Positions 46,075 to 56,932 of a stretch of 64,000 nt of DNA are shown here, piece after piece. A program made the position numbers and the translations under genes. Position 1 is the first letter of the stretch. Each line of letters starts with the position of its first letter. Origin of the DNA: Sphingomonas carotinifaciens (GTDB lineage: Bacteria > Pseudomonadota > Alphaproteobacteria > Sphingomonadales > Sphingomonadaceae). The notes beneath the pieces were generated by a model. That model had not been told where the DNA came from. It did not search any database and saw nothing but the letters and a program-made list of their open reading frames with translations. Location of the stretch: assembly GCF_009789535.1 (NCBI RefSeq), contig NZ_WSUT01000005.1, positions 3,114,001-3,178,000 on the forward strand. The letters run 5' to 3'.

Positions 46075-46130
46075 CCTCTCCCACCGGGAGAGGACGGGGC
46101 CCATGGCAAGGCCATGGGAGGGTGAGGGCG
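46075..46130. repeat. Intergenic hairpin element between ilvN and ilvC
   Basis: CCTCTCCC/GGGAGAGG (46075-46093, 3-base loop) and CCCATGGC/GCCATGGG (46100-46118) form perfect stems, followed by GGGTGAGGG. It is a member of the family seen at 14.9, 17.9, 28.1 and 60.2 kb. Confidence 0.75.
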
Positions 46131-46158
46131 AACACCCCACCCGCTCCCCAATCCATAG

Positions 46159-47193
<1,035 letters not shown>

Positions 47194-47205
47194 TCCGCAC
47201 CGGCC

Positions 47206-47236
47206 CTCCCCTCGCCCGTGCACCGGGCGGGGGGAG
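47206..47236 (+). terminator. Hairpin after ilvC
   Basis: A 13-bp stem with one G-T pair (47206-47218 with 47224-47236), 5-base loop, 13 bases past the ilvC stop. There is no T-run. Probably the end of the ilv transcript. Confidence 0.5.
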
Positions 47237-47329
47237 CGCTACTCGCGCAACCGTCTGTTTCCATTCCGGACCTTTCGGCCCGCCGCGCTTCATGGTCAAA
47301 TCGGTCATCCAACAGGAGACCGAACACCC

Positions 47330-47935
47330 ATGCGCCTGATCCTTGCCGCGGCCCTCGCCGCGTCCCTCGCCTCCGCCCCCGCGATCGCCCAGACGCTCCC
47401 CGGCGCCCCCGTCGCCTCGCGCGTCACCGCCGGCACCTACCCCGTCGATGCCGCGCACACCCAGGTCACCTGGCAGGTCAACCACATGGGCTTCACCATG
47501 CTCGAAGGCCAGTTCGGCGCCTCGGACGGCACCCTGACCATCGACCCGGCCCGCCCCGCCGCCACCACGGTCGACGTCACCTTCAAGATCGACGACCTAT
47601 CCGTCACCAGCGCCGCCTTCGCCAAACACCTGAAGAGCGCCGACTTCTTCGACGTGGCCAATCACCCCACCGCCCGCTTCATCTCCACCTCGGTCAAGCC
47701 CTCGGGCAACACTGCGGTCATCACCGGCAATCTCACCATCAAAGGCATCACCAAGCCCGTCACCCTCAACGCGACCTTCATCGGCGCAGGTGCCAACCCG
47801 ATGAGCAAGAAGCTCAACATCGGTTTCCGCGCCACCGGCTCCATCAAGCGCAGCGACTTCGGCCTGGGCATGGCGGTCCCCGTCGTATCCGACAAGGTCG
47901 ACCTGACGATCAACGCCGCCTTCGCGGCTCAATAA
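47330..47935 (+). CDS. YceI family periplasmic lipid-binding-like protein
   Basis: 201 residues with a signal peptide (MRLILAAALAASLASAPAIA, cut after AQ) and the YceI lipocalin-like barrel: YPVDAAHTQVTWQVNHMGFT, FKIDDLSVTSAAFAKHLKSADFF, TGNLTIKGITKPVTL and RSDFGLG. The family binds isoprenoid-type lipids such as polyprenyl chains. It is a single gene, and no partner cytochrome b561 is seen. Confidence 0.9.
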   Translation: MRLILAAALAASLASAPAIAQTLPGAPVASRVTAGTYPVDAAHTQVTWQVNHMGFTMLEGQFGASDGTLTIDPARPAATTVDVTFKIDDLSVTSAAFAKHLKSADFFDVANHPTARFISTSVKPSGNTAVITGNLTIKGITKPVTLNATFIGAGANPMSKKLNIGFRATGSIKRSDFGLGMAVPVVSDKVDLTINAAFAAQ

Positions 47936-47953
47936 ACCCGTTGCCCGCGCGGA

Positions 47954-48349
47954 TCAGGCAGCCCGCTTGATTCGCGCGAAACTCGCAAAGGTCGCCTGCA
48001 CCGATGCCGAGGCATTGGCCGTCAGCGCCGCGATCCGCGCCAGTCCGTCCGCATCATCCTCACCCGGCGCCCGGTACGCCATCGCCCATCCGCCGAAGCT
48101 GCGCGCCACAACGCTGCGGTCGGACAGTACGACCAGCGCATGGTGCCGGGCATCCGCCTGGATACGCGTGAACGTTGCGTTCACCGCCGCCTCCTCGCCT
48201 TCCAGCGCCTGCAGGAAGCGCTTCCCGTCGAAGAACAACAGCCCCGTCACGTCCGCGCGCGCATTGTTGCGGCGCGACGCCGCCAGGATCGCCGCGGCAT
48301 CTGCGGTCACCCCGTGACGAACCGTGCTGATATAGACGAGCTGGCGCAT
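47954..48349 (-). CDS. BLUF-domain blue-light sensor, standalone
   Basis: 131 residues consisting almost only of a BLUF domain. The flavin-site residues are in place: Tyr6 (LVYIS), Asn28/Asn29 (SRRNN), Gln47 (FLQALEGE) and Trp88 (FGGWAMAY). There is no output domain, so it must act by binding a partner. The start MRQLVYIST is standard. It is divergent from the leuA leader region, and the neighbours give no hint of its target. Confidence 0.9.
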   Translation of the reverse strand: MRQLVYISTVRHGVTADAAAILAASRRNNARADVTGLLFFDGKRFLQALEGEEAAVNATFTRIQADARHHALVVLSDRSVVARSFGGWAMAYRAPGEDDADGLARIAALTANASASVQATFASFARIKRAA

Positions 48350-48472
48350 GAGGGTGTCCGATCGATAAAAGACGCTGGCAAACAAGGCCTTGTGGTTACA
48401 CCGCGCTCGTTAACGGAATGTTCGTTGCAAGCCCCCTGCCGACAATGGTGGACAAATTCCCGGCCACCGGCC

Positions 48473-48529
48473 ATGAACGCCATCATGATCGATCGCGCCG
48501 GCCTGCTGCTACGACTTATCCGCCCTTAG
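48473..48529 (+). CDS. Probable leucine leader peptide of leuA
   Basis: An 18-codon frame, MNAIMIDRAGLLLRLIRP, holds three successive Leu codons and a fourth after one Arg, then stops at TAG inside the first arm of a perfect hairpin. This is the layout of ribosome-mediated attenuators, with the peptide about 107 bases before leuA. It has no clear ribosome-binding site. The identification rests on composition, position and hairpin geometry. Confidence 0.6.
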   Translation: MNAIMIDRAGLLLRLIRP

Positions 48530-48617
48530 GGTGGACGGGCGTGACGCGCGCGCTTCCCTAAGGGCAAGATGAACCGCTAGCGCCAACCGACCGCGTCATC
48601 TTTCCTCCCACGCGGTC
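48522..48617 (+). promoter_or_regulatory. Putative leuA attenuator hairpins
   Basis: GCCCTTAGGG (48522-48531) pairs perfectly with CCCTAAGGGC (48556-48565); the leader stop codon lies in its first arm. A second stem, GACCGCGT (48589-48596) with ACGCGGTC (48610-48617), sits just before leuA. Ribosome stalling on the Leu codons would block the first stem. There is no T-run, so the terminating event may be Rho- or translation-dependent. Confidence 0.5.
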
Positions 48618-48635
48618 CGACCGGAAGACTCGATC

Positions 48636-50294
<1,659 letters not shown>

Positions 50295-50296
50295 CC

Positions 50297-51121
50297 ATGC
50301 ACGGCCGGGCGCCACGGTCCCCATCGTCCGTGAGCCCGGCCTTGTTGCTCCGCTATCTGCCGGAGCGTCATCGCCTGTTTCTCCGCCGCCGCGGTGCCTC
50401 GCTCGGGCTGACGCTCCTCGCGCACCTGCTGCTGGCCTGGCTGCTGCTCCATCTCGCACCCAGCTTCACGCCGCAGAAGAAGGGGCCGACCACCAACAGC
50501 TTCTCGCTGTCGCCGGAAACCGAGGGTGGCGACGCCCCGGCACCCACCAAGCAACCGAGCGCGGAAAAATCCAGTCCCTCCGCCGGCGCACCGCCCGCAG
50601 CCAAGGTTCCCCAACCGCCCACCCCCATCGAACCCAGGACGAAGCCGGCCGAGGAAGCGCCCGCCACCCCCTGGCTATGGGGCGACAAAGCGCTGTTCGA
50701 GGCGAGCGATATCGCGCGCATCCCCAATGCCGGCCCGGTTGGCCGGGGCGCAGGCACGGCGCAGGGCGATGACAGCGGCGCGGACAGTGTTGCCGCCTAT
50801 GGCCCGGGCGCCGGTCCCGGCGGTCAGCGGCTCTACAAGGCCGACTGGCTGCGCGAGCCGACCGACGCCGAACTGAACGGCTATCTGCCGCGCAACATCC
50901 CGCCCAAAGCGTGGGCGGAAATCGCCTGTCAGACGGCGCCCGACAACCGCGTGGAAAATTGCCGGGTTCTGGGCGATTCGCACATGGGGAGCGGCCTCGC
51001 CCGAACCTTGCGCGAAGCCGCCTGGCAATTCCGCATCCGCCCCCCACGCATCGGCGGCAAACCGATGATCGGTGCCTGGGTCCGCATCCATTTCGACTTC
51101 ACGCGGAAGCCCGGCGAATAA
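50297..51121 (+). CDS. TonB-like energy transducer
   Basis: 274 residues with a basic N-terminus, one membrane helix (GLTLLAHLLLAWLLLHLAPS), a long Pro/Ala-rich periplasmic span, and a C-terminal domain with LARTLREAAWQFRIRPPRIG and GAWVRIHFDF, resembling the TonB C-terminal fold. There are no exbB/exbD genes adjacent. It follows leuA by two bases, so they may share a transcript without sharing a function. Confidence 0.7.
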   Translation: MHGRAPRSPSSVSPALLLRYLPERHRLFLRRRGASLGLTLLAHLLLAWLLLHLAPSFTPQKKGPTTNSFSLSPETEGGDAPAPTKQPSAEKSSPSAGAPPAAKVPQPPTPIEPRTKPAEEAPATPWLWGDKALFEASDIARIPNAGPVGRGAGTAQGDDSGADSVAAYGPGAGPGGQRLYKADWLREPTDAELNGYLPRNIPPKAWAEIACQTAPDNRVENCRVLGDSHMGSGLARTLREAAWQFRIRPPRIGGKPMIGAWVRIHFDFTRKPGE

Positions 51122-51134
51122 ATCCGCCGGAACA

Positions 51135-51276
51135 GGTTCACGCGAAGACGCGAAGGCGCGAAGATGTTCCGCGAGCCCAAGGCTCACTCATCCAGCACAG
51201 CGAACGCCGGTTTTCCGTCCAAAGGGTCACGCAAAACCCCGCCAAACGCCACCACTTGGCGTCTTCGCGTGAAACC
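51135..51276. repeat. CGCGAAG/CTTCGCG inverted repeat, short copy
   Basis: GGTTCACGCGAAGACGC (51135-51151) is mirrored by GCGTCTTCGCGTGAAACC (51259-51276) with a single extra base. The arms are nearly identical to those of the element at 36.5 kb, while the middle differs. It fills the gap between the TonB-like gene and the convergent small gene. Confidence 0.75.
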
Positions 51277-51296
51277 CTTCTCTCGACACCCCCGGA

Positions 51297-51563
51297 TCAT
51301 CCTGCGTCGGGCGAAAGCCGCCCCATTGCATCCAGATAATCCTCCGCCGCCCGCCGCTGCGCCGGGTCCTCGAAAGCATCCGCCGGAAAGGGCGCCGCCC
51401 CCAGCGCATCCAGCAATACCCATAAGGCAAATCGCCGCCCCGGTTCGCGCTCGGTGCCGAACGCGATCCTCACCTGCTCCACACCATCCGCCATCGCGTC
51501 GGGCGACAGGGCGGACAGGTCGGTCGTGCCGAAATAATGGTGCAGCAGATCGTCGAAATGCAT
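51297..51563 (-). CDS. Conserved small cytoplasmic protein, unknown function
   Basis: 88 residues: MHFDDLLHHYFGTTDLSALS, VEQVRIAFGTEREPGRRFAL, then LLDALGAAPFPADAFEDP and AAEDYLDAMGRL. It is acidic and mainly helical, without signal or membrane segment. The family is not recognised by me. It follows the phosphoribosyltransferase gene by five bases, so the two likely share a transcript. Confidence 0.7.
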   Translation of the reverse strand: MHFDDLLHHYFGTTDLSALSPDAMADGVEQVRIAFGTEREPGRRFALWVLLDALGAAPFPADAFEDPAQRRAAEDYLDAMGRLSPDAG

Positions 51564-51568
51564 GATCG

Positions 51569-52093
51569 TCAGCCCAGCCGCTCAGGCACGGCCTGCGCAT
51601 CCTCGACCACGCTCTCGGCCGGGGCTACCGCCTCCCAGGGGAAGACGAACCAGTTCTTGAACACGGTCCGGTCGATTCGCTGCGCGAAATAATCCACCCG
51701 CTCGGTCGAGGTGACGTTGTCGATCAGCGTCGCGAAGCGCACCGCCGCCATATCCGCTCCCGCATCGGCCAACGCCGCCCGGATGAAGCGGATCGTGCGC
51801 CCGCTATCGTTGATGTCGTCCACGAACACCAACCGCGTGCCCCCCGCCGTGCGCCGCGCCAGTTGCACCAGCAGGTCCGCGGAAAATGCCGGTTCCTGCG
51901 AGGAATAATCCACCGACAGCATCGGCAGGCCGGTGGCATGGCTCAGGAACGTACCGGGCACCAGTCCGCCCCGCCCGATGCCGACGATGAAGTCGGCCCG
52001 CCACGCCGTGTCCGCCGCCAGCTGCTCGGCGATCGCCAGCGTATCGGCAACGAACCGTGCCTGTTCGATCGGTGTCAGGTCGGGGGTAGGCAT
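51569..52093 (-). CDS. Xanthine/guanine-type phosphoribosyltransferase
   Basis: 174 residues with a type I PRTase fold: VGIGRGGLVPGTFLSH, the PRPP loop LVFVDDINDSGRT, and a hood region with FKNWFVFPWEA, as in Gpt-like enzymes. It should salvage a purine base. Start ATG 52093 is preferred over 52111 because AGGAG lies nine bases before it, inside the longer frame. Confidence 0.88.
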   Translation of the reverse strand: MPTPDLTPIEQARFVADTLAIAEQLAADTAWRADFIVGIGRGGLVPGTFLSHATGLPMLSVDYSSQEPAFSADLLVQLARRTAGGTRLVFVDDINDSGRTIRFIRAALADAGADMAAVRFATLIDNVTSTERVDYFAQRIDRTVFKNWFVFPWEAVAPAESVVEDAQAVPERLG

Positions 52094-52174
52094 CGGGGCG
52101 AACTCCTGCATGGGCGTGGGGTTGGCGCCATAGCCCGCCCGCTCGCCCCGCGCAAAATCCCGCTTCCCGCCGCC

Positions 52175-53062
52175 TTACCGGTTTCGCAACACCGCATCCA
52201 GGAACGGCGTCGGCATTGCCATGAACTGCCTGGGCGTCATGCCCAGGAAGTAGCGGGCATCGCGCAGGAAATGCGGCACGTCGAAATAGCCGTCTTCCAG
52301 CGGATCATATCTCCCGTTCGGCCCCAGCACGAACAGCCGCACGAACGCCCGCAGGAAGCGGACGCGCATCAGCAACAGCTTGGGCGTCATCCCGAAATAG
52401 CGGACCGCGATCCGCCGCAACGTATGTTCGGACATGCCCAGCCGCTCGGCGACCGCCGATGCGCTGTGATGCCCGCCCTCGTTCAATACCGCGATCAGCG
52501 CCGTGATCATCGGTTCGTCGTCATGCGGCACGGCCAGAAGCGGTGCCAGCGCCGCCTCGATCGTGTCCATCGGATCGGAGCCCGTTGCCGCGACCACCAT
52601 CGCCTCCGCCAGCGTCGCCGCCGCCCCGGTGGGCAGCATCGCATGCAATGGCATGAAGCGGTTGTGCGCCGTGCTGGCGGAGTGGCGTGTCAGCCGTGCC
52701 CAGGCCTGTGCGGTCAGCCCCAGCGACAGCACCCGCCCCCCTTGCGTCTGCACCCGGACCACCTGCGACGTTGGACCGCACAGCGCCACCGATGGCACCG
52801 GATCGAAGCGACGCGCGCCTATCATCGCAGTCATCGGCCCGCCACCCAGCATCACGCAGATCTGCGCCGGCCCCGGCAGCAGCCAATCGACCGCCACCTG
52901 CCCCACGCCCCCTCCGGCATGATAGATGCCTGCGCCCGCGATCAACCCCACCAACGACGTCGGCGGCTTCAATCGATAGGCAACCATATTCTCCCGGACG
53001 CCTGCCTCTTGCGCTGCAGGCGTGGATTCGCGCTCCACCGCCAAACCCACATGCCCCCCCAT
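52175..53062 (-). CDS. AraC family transcriptional regulator
   Basis: 295 residues with a variable N-terminal sensing domain (YRLKPPTSLVGLIAGAGIYH) and a C-terminal AraC-type double HTH: HSASAVAERLGMSEHTLRRI, then PLEDGYFDVPHFLRDARYFL and GMTPRQFM. The start is set at ATG 53062, just after a G-rich GGGGGGAT. ATG 53095 or 53119 would add residues that look non-conserved. A 53-nt spacer with palindromes precedes the longest frame. Confidence 0.82.
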   Translation of the reverse strand: MGGHVGLAVERESTPAAQEAGVRENMVAYRLKPPTSLVGLIAGAGIYHAGGGVGQVAVDWLLPGPAQICVMLGGGPMTAMIGARRFDPVPSVALCGPTSQVVRVQTQGGRVLSLGLTAQAWARLTRHSASTAHNRFMPLHAMLPTGAAATLAEAMVVAATGSDPMDTIEAALAPLLAVPHDDEPMITALIAVLNEGGHHSASAVAERLGMSEHTLRRIAVRYFGMTPKLLLMRVRFLRAFVRLFVLGPNGRYDPLEDGYFDVPHFLRDARYFLGMTPRQFMAMPTPFLDAVLRNR

Positions 53063-53128
53063 GTCATCCCCCCGAAAACGGGCCTTTTCCGTCATGCACA
53101 GGTGTGAAGTTTTCGCCAATGCCTCTAC

Positions 53129-53148
53129 GTCTCACTTGTGAGACAAGT
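53129..53148. promoter_or_regulatory. Overlapping palindromes upstream of AraC gene
   Basis: GTCTCAC-TT-GTGAGAC (53129-53144) and ACTTGT-GAG-ACAAGT (53134-53148) overlap. Both have perfect arms. The position upstream of the regulator suggests an operator, possibly autoregulatory. Confidence 0.45.
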
Positions 53149-53172
53149 TGATCTCGATCAAACTCCGCCCGG

Positions 53173-54171
53173 CTATCTGACTTCCGCCTGCCACATCCGC
53201 ATGGCGATGCGTGGATCGTCAGTGTCAGTATTCAGCGCCATCATCTTCCGATACGCACCGGGCCGCACGCCAAAGCGATCGGTGAACAAGCGACTGCAAT
53301 GACTGGAGCTTTCGAAGCCACTGTCGAGCGCGATGGTGGCAAAGGGCCGCTCGTCGCGCGGATCGCCCAATGCCCGGCGCACCCGTTCCAGCCGCCGCAA
53401 CTGAATATAGCCGGCCAATCCGCCATAAGGCCGAAACGTGCGATACAGCGTAGCGCGCGACAGGTCGCTGGTCGCGATGACCTCGCTGGCGGTGAAATCG
53501 GGGTCGCTCAGCCGTGCGTCGATCAACGCGCGGATTCGCTCGATCCGGGCGGTTGCGCGCCGGGCCGCCAACAGCTCGGAATCCTCGTCCACCGCCTTGC
53601 CCAGCGCCACCGCGACCAGCGCCGACAGCGCCGTCATCGCCGGTTCGTGCGCCGTGTCGGACAAGGCCGCGATCCGGTCGACCAGCGCCCGCAGATAATC
53701 GCCCAGCAACCCCGCGCCCGGCCCGGTCAGGATCGCCCCGTGCAGTCCGTCCAACTGGCCCGCCGCCCCCGCCAGACGGTCGCGCGCAATGCTGACGGTT
53801 ACGATATGCGCGTCATAGGATCGCAGGCGCATCGGCAGCGTCATGTCCAGCAGCAGCGCCTCGCCCGGCAGAAGCTGGTGAAAGCCTTCGCCCGTATCCA
53901 CCGCCTGATCGCCCGACAGGACAAAGGTCAGCGTGAAATGGTCGAATGAGTCGCGCTGCACGCGAGCGGCGTCGCGTTCATGACCCACCCCGCGCAATCG
54001 GCGGTCGAACAACAGGCCGCGGTGCAGTCGCCACGCCCGCACCTTTGCCGCAAACGGTCGGCTCAACCGCACGGCGTCCGCGCCCGGCGCGTAGAGTTCG
54101 CGGTAGCGGACGAAGCTGTCGTCGGGGGACAGCGCGTCGCTGTCAAACTGCCATTGGTCGGGCGCAGTCAC
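53173..54171 (-). CDS. AraC family regulator linked to an MFS transporter
   Basis: 332 residues starting at GTG 54171, which overlaps the MFS stop (GTGA). The N-terminal part resembles the AraC_binding_2 / cupin type (FDHFTLTFVLSGDQAVDTGE, LLPGEALLLDMTLPMRLRSY). The C-terminal HTH pair has FTASEVIATSDLSRATLYRT and FATIALDSGFESSSHCSRLF. It probably controls the coupled exporter and responds to a small molecule. Confidence 0.85.
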   Translation of the reverse strand: MTAPDQWQFDSDALSPDDSFVRYRELYAPGADAVRLSRPFAAKVRAWRLHRGLLFDRRLRGVGHERDAARVQRDSFDHFTLTFVLSGDQAVDTGEGFHQLLPGEALLLDMTLPMRLRSYDAHIVTVSIARDRLAGAAGQLDGLHGAILTGPGAGLLGDYLRALVDRIAALSDTAHEPAMTALSALVAVALGKAVDEDSELLAARRATARIERIRALIDARLSDPDFTASEVIATSDLSRATLYRTFRPYGGLAGYIQLRRLERVRRALGDPRDERPFATIALDSGFESSSHCSRLFTDRFGVRPGAYRKMMALNTDTDDPRIAMRMWQAEVR

Positions 54172-55406
54172 GGCGCCTCCGACGCCATGGACGGACGTCC
54201 GATCTTCCGGCTGACGATCAGCAGCAGGAGCGCGGTCGCCGCGGCTGCGATCATCACGATCATCAGTCCCCCGGCGATGCCCCCCGCATTGTGCCCGCTC
54301 GCCACGCCCGCCGCCAACGGCCCGATGCCGATGCCAACCAGCGTGATCACGGTCAGGAACGCGCCGCTGGCCTGTGCCCGGCGCGCCGGGGCGATTTCCT
54401 GCTGCACCATGAACAACCCGGCAAACGCGCTCATCCCCAGCATCGCCGCGGCCAGCGTGATCCCCGCCACCGCCACGGTCGTGCCGGCGCCGACCGCCAC
54501 CAGCGCCGGCACGATCGCCAGCGCGAGCAGCGTGACCAGCGCCGGCCCTCCCCGTTCGCGCGCCTGCGGCCAGCGCGCCATCATCACCCCGCCCAGCCCC
54601 TGCCCCAGCGGCGACCCGATCAGCATGGCGATCCCGCCGACCATCGCCGCCCTCGCCGGCTCCAGCCCATGCTGCCGCGCCATCAGCGTCGGCAGCCACG
54701 CCGCCAGGCTCTGGATCACCAGCACCGGCATCGCGGCCAGCAGGTACAGCAGCATCGTCCTCACCCCGCCCGCCGGCGTCGGGGTCGGCGCGGCCGCGCT
54801 CCCCGGCGCCGCCATGGCTCCGCTCACCTTGGCCCCCCACCGGATCAGCACGATCAGCAGCACGATGTTGGGCAGGATCGTCACCACGCACAGCCACCGC
54901 CACCCATAGGGTACCGCCGCCACCCCGAACCACGCCAACGCCGCCAGCCCGCCCCCCGCACTCACCAGCGCAACGTTCCGCCCAAAGGCCGACGCCATGG
55001 TGAACATCGCCAGCCCCGCCGCCCGCGCCCGCCCCGGCCGCGCCGCGACCAGCGCCATTGCGGCGGGAATGAACGCCGCCTGCCCAACCCCCAAACCAAG
55101 GCGGACGGCCGCAAGCCCTTCGAACGAATTGACAAATCCCATCGCCGCACCGCTCGCCGACCACAGGGCGATCCCGCCGGCCAGTCCGTGCATGGGTTTG
55201 CGGGGGAGGAGGGCGGCGGTGGCGTAGGGGAGGGCGAAGCAGGGGCCGAGGAGGAGGCCGGTCGCGGCGTCGTCCAGGGCGAGGCGGGGGCCGAGGACCG
55301 GCATGAGCGCGGCCAGCGTGAAACGATCCACAAAGGCGAGGAAATGCCCGAGTGACAATGCGATAGCGAGACGCCCGACGGCGCCCTCCCCCGGCTGTGC
55401 TGCCAC
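54168..55406 (-). CDS. MFS transporter
   Basis: A 412-residue major facilitator protein with 12 hydrophobic segments and the loop motif region MGFVNSFEGLAAVRLGLGVG. The GTG at 55406 is chosen because GGGGGGAGCG is well placed upstream. A longer frame would start at TTG inside the intergenic palindrome. Its stop is fused to the AraC gene start, so it is likely an exporter for the molecule sensed by that regulator. The substrate is unknown. Confidence 0.85.
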   Translation of the reverse strand: MAAQPGEGAVGRLAIALSLGHFLAFVDRFTLAALMPVLGPRLALDDAATGLLLGPCFALPYATAALLPRKPMHGLAGGIALWSASGAAMGFVNSFEGLAAVRLGLGVGQAAFIPAAMALVAARPGRARAAGLAMFTMASAFGRNVALVSAGGGLAALAWFGVAAVPYGWRWLCVVTILPNIVLLIVLIRWGAKVSGAMAAPGSAAAPTPTPAGGVRTMLLYLLAAMPVLVIQSLAAWLPTLMARQHGLEPARAAMVGGIAMLIGSPLGQGLGGVMMARWPQARERGGPALVTLLALAIVPALVAVGAGTTVAVAGITLAAAMLGMSAFAGLFMVQQEIAPARRAQASGAFLTVITLVGIGIGPLAAGVASGHNAGGIAGGLMIVMIAAAATALLLLIVSRKIGRPSMASEAP

Positions 55407-55461
55407 CCCTCGCTCCCCCCTTTGCCGGTCAGCATAGGAGCGTCGGCAGCCGGGCTCAATT

Positions 55462-55486
55462 CGGGACAATCGTTGAAACTGTCCCG
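55462..55486. promoter_or_regulatory. Inverted repeat in divergent MFS intergenic region
   Basis: CGGGACA (55462-55468) and TGTCCCG (55480-55486) are perfect arms spaced by 11 bases, between the two divergent MFS genes. Probably an operator. It sits close to the start of the leftward gene. Confidence 0.4.
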
Positions 55487-55508
55487 TTATCGGGCATGTT
55501 CACCCTTC

Positions 55509-55539
55509 TGCAAACGATTGTTGCGGTTTGCGTGCAAAC
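55509..55539. promoter_or_regulatory. Putative operator of sugar-transport gene
   Basis: TGCAAACGATTGTTG (55509-55523) is followed two bases later by the palindrome GTTTGC-GT-GCAAAC (55526-55539). The same 15 bases occur inverted at 63056-63070 before the TonB receptor gene. The CAAACG-type half-sites resemble LacI-family operators. Confidence 0.5.
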
Positions 55540-55597
55540 AGCTAGGATGCGGCCAAATCCGCGAAAGACGGGTTTTCCCGACAGAGGATCGTTCCGG

Positions 55598-56932
55598 ATG
55601 CGCAAACCCAAGCCCCATCTGCCGCTCGCCCGCATATTGGAGATGAACCTGGGCTTTTTCGGCCTGCAATTCTCCTTTGGCCTGCAGCAGGGCAACATGG
55701 CCCCGATCTACAGCTATCTGGGCGCCGAGGAGGCGAGCCTGCCGCTGCTGCTGCTTGCCGGGCCGATCACTGGGCTGGTGGTGCAGCCGATCATCGGCGC
55801 GATGAGCGATCGGACGGACAGCCGGTTCGGGCGGCGCACCCCCTATTTCCTGTTCGGGGCGGTGCTGTGCGCGCTGGGGCTGTTCTTCATGCCGCTGAGC
55901 GCGTCGCTGCTGATGGCGGCGTCGCTGTTGTGGATCCTGGACGCGGGCAACAACATCACGATGGAGCCGTACCGCGCCTATGTCGCGGACCGGCTGGACG
56001 CGCCGCAGCACGGACTGGGCTTCCTGACGCAAAGCGCGTTCACCGGCTTGGCCCAGATGCTCGCCTTCCTCACGCCTTCCATCCTCGTCTTCTTCGGGAT
56101 GAACCAGGACTGGGTCGACGCGCACAACATCCCCTATACCGCGCGGGTGACGTTCATGGCGGGCGCGGTCCTGTCGCTGACCACCATCCTATGGTCGATC
56201 CGGCGCGTGCCCGAACTGCCGCTGGAGCCCGAGGAAAAGGCCCGCATCGCCGCGCAGTCCAAGTCCCCCGGCGCGGTGCTGGCCGAGATCGGCACCGCGA
56301 TCCGCGACATGCCGGTGGCGATGCGCAAGCTGGCGCTGATGAGCCTGTTCCAATGGTATGCGATGGCCGGATACTGGGCGTACATCATCTATGCCATCGG
56401 CCGGTCGGTCTATGGCACCGCCCAGGCCAATTCGTCGGGCTTCCATTCCGCCGTGCTGGCCAATGGCGAGATGGCGGCGTTTTACAACGGCGTCGCCTTT
56501 ATCGCGGCCTTTGCGATGGTGCCGCTTGCCCGCCGCATCGGCGCGGCCTCGCTTCACGCCGCCTGTCTGGTGCTTGCCGGGATCGGCATGCTGTGGCTGC
56601 CGCATATCGAGACCAAGGCGCTGCTGTTCGTGCCCGCGATCGGCGTCGGCCTCGGCTGGGCGAGCATCATGGGCAATCCGTACGTGATCCTGGCCGGGTC
56701 GATCCCGCCGGAGCGCAACGGCGTCTATATGGGCATCTTCAACATGATGATCGTCATCCCGATGCTGCTGTTCGCGGCGACGATGCCCTTTGCCTATCAG
56801 CCGCTGCTGGGCGGCGATCCGCGTCATGTGCTGAGCCTGTGCGGCGTGCTGATGTTCGCCGCCGCCGCCGCCGTCTTCTCGGTGCGGGAGCGCAATGCCG
56901 CCGGCCTGCCGGTGGGCGCGACCGCGGCATGA
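55598..56932 (+). CDS. MFS sugar transporter, SLC45/GPH-like
   Basis: A 444-residue, 12-helix transporter. It has the signature [20 protein letters not shown] in the loop after helix 2 and the [19 protein letters not shown] stretch typical of SLC45-like sucrose/maltose carriers of proteobacteria. The ATG at 55598 follows AGAGGA. Its stop overlaps the GH36 gene by four bases, so it probably imports an alpha-galactoside or sucrose-type oligosaccharide for intracellular cleavage. Confidence 0.87.
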   Translation: MRKPKPHLPLARILEMNLGFFGLQFSFGLQQGNMAPIYSYLGAEEASLPLLLLAGPITGLVVQPIIGAMSDRTDSRFGRRTPYFLFGAVLCALGLFFMPLSASLLMAASLLWILDAGNNITMEPYRAYVADRLDAPQHGLGFLTQSAFTGLAQMLAFLTPSILVFFGMNQDWVDAHNIPYTARVTFMAGAVLSLTTILWSIRRVPELPLEPEEKARIAAQSKSPGAVLAEIGTAIRDMPVAMRKLALMSLFQWYAMAGYWAYIIYAIGRSVYGTAQANSSGFHSAVLANGEMAAFYNGVAFIAAFAMVPLARRIGAASLHAACLVLAGIGMLWLPHIETKALLFVPAIGVGLGWASIMGNPYVILAGSIPPERNGVYMGIFNMMIVIPMLLFAATMPFAYQPLLGGDPRHVLSLCGVLMFAAAAAVFSVRERNAAGLPVGATAA

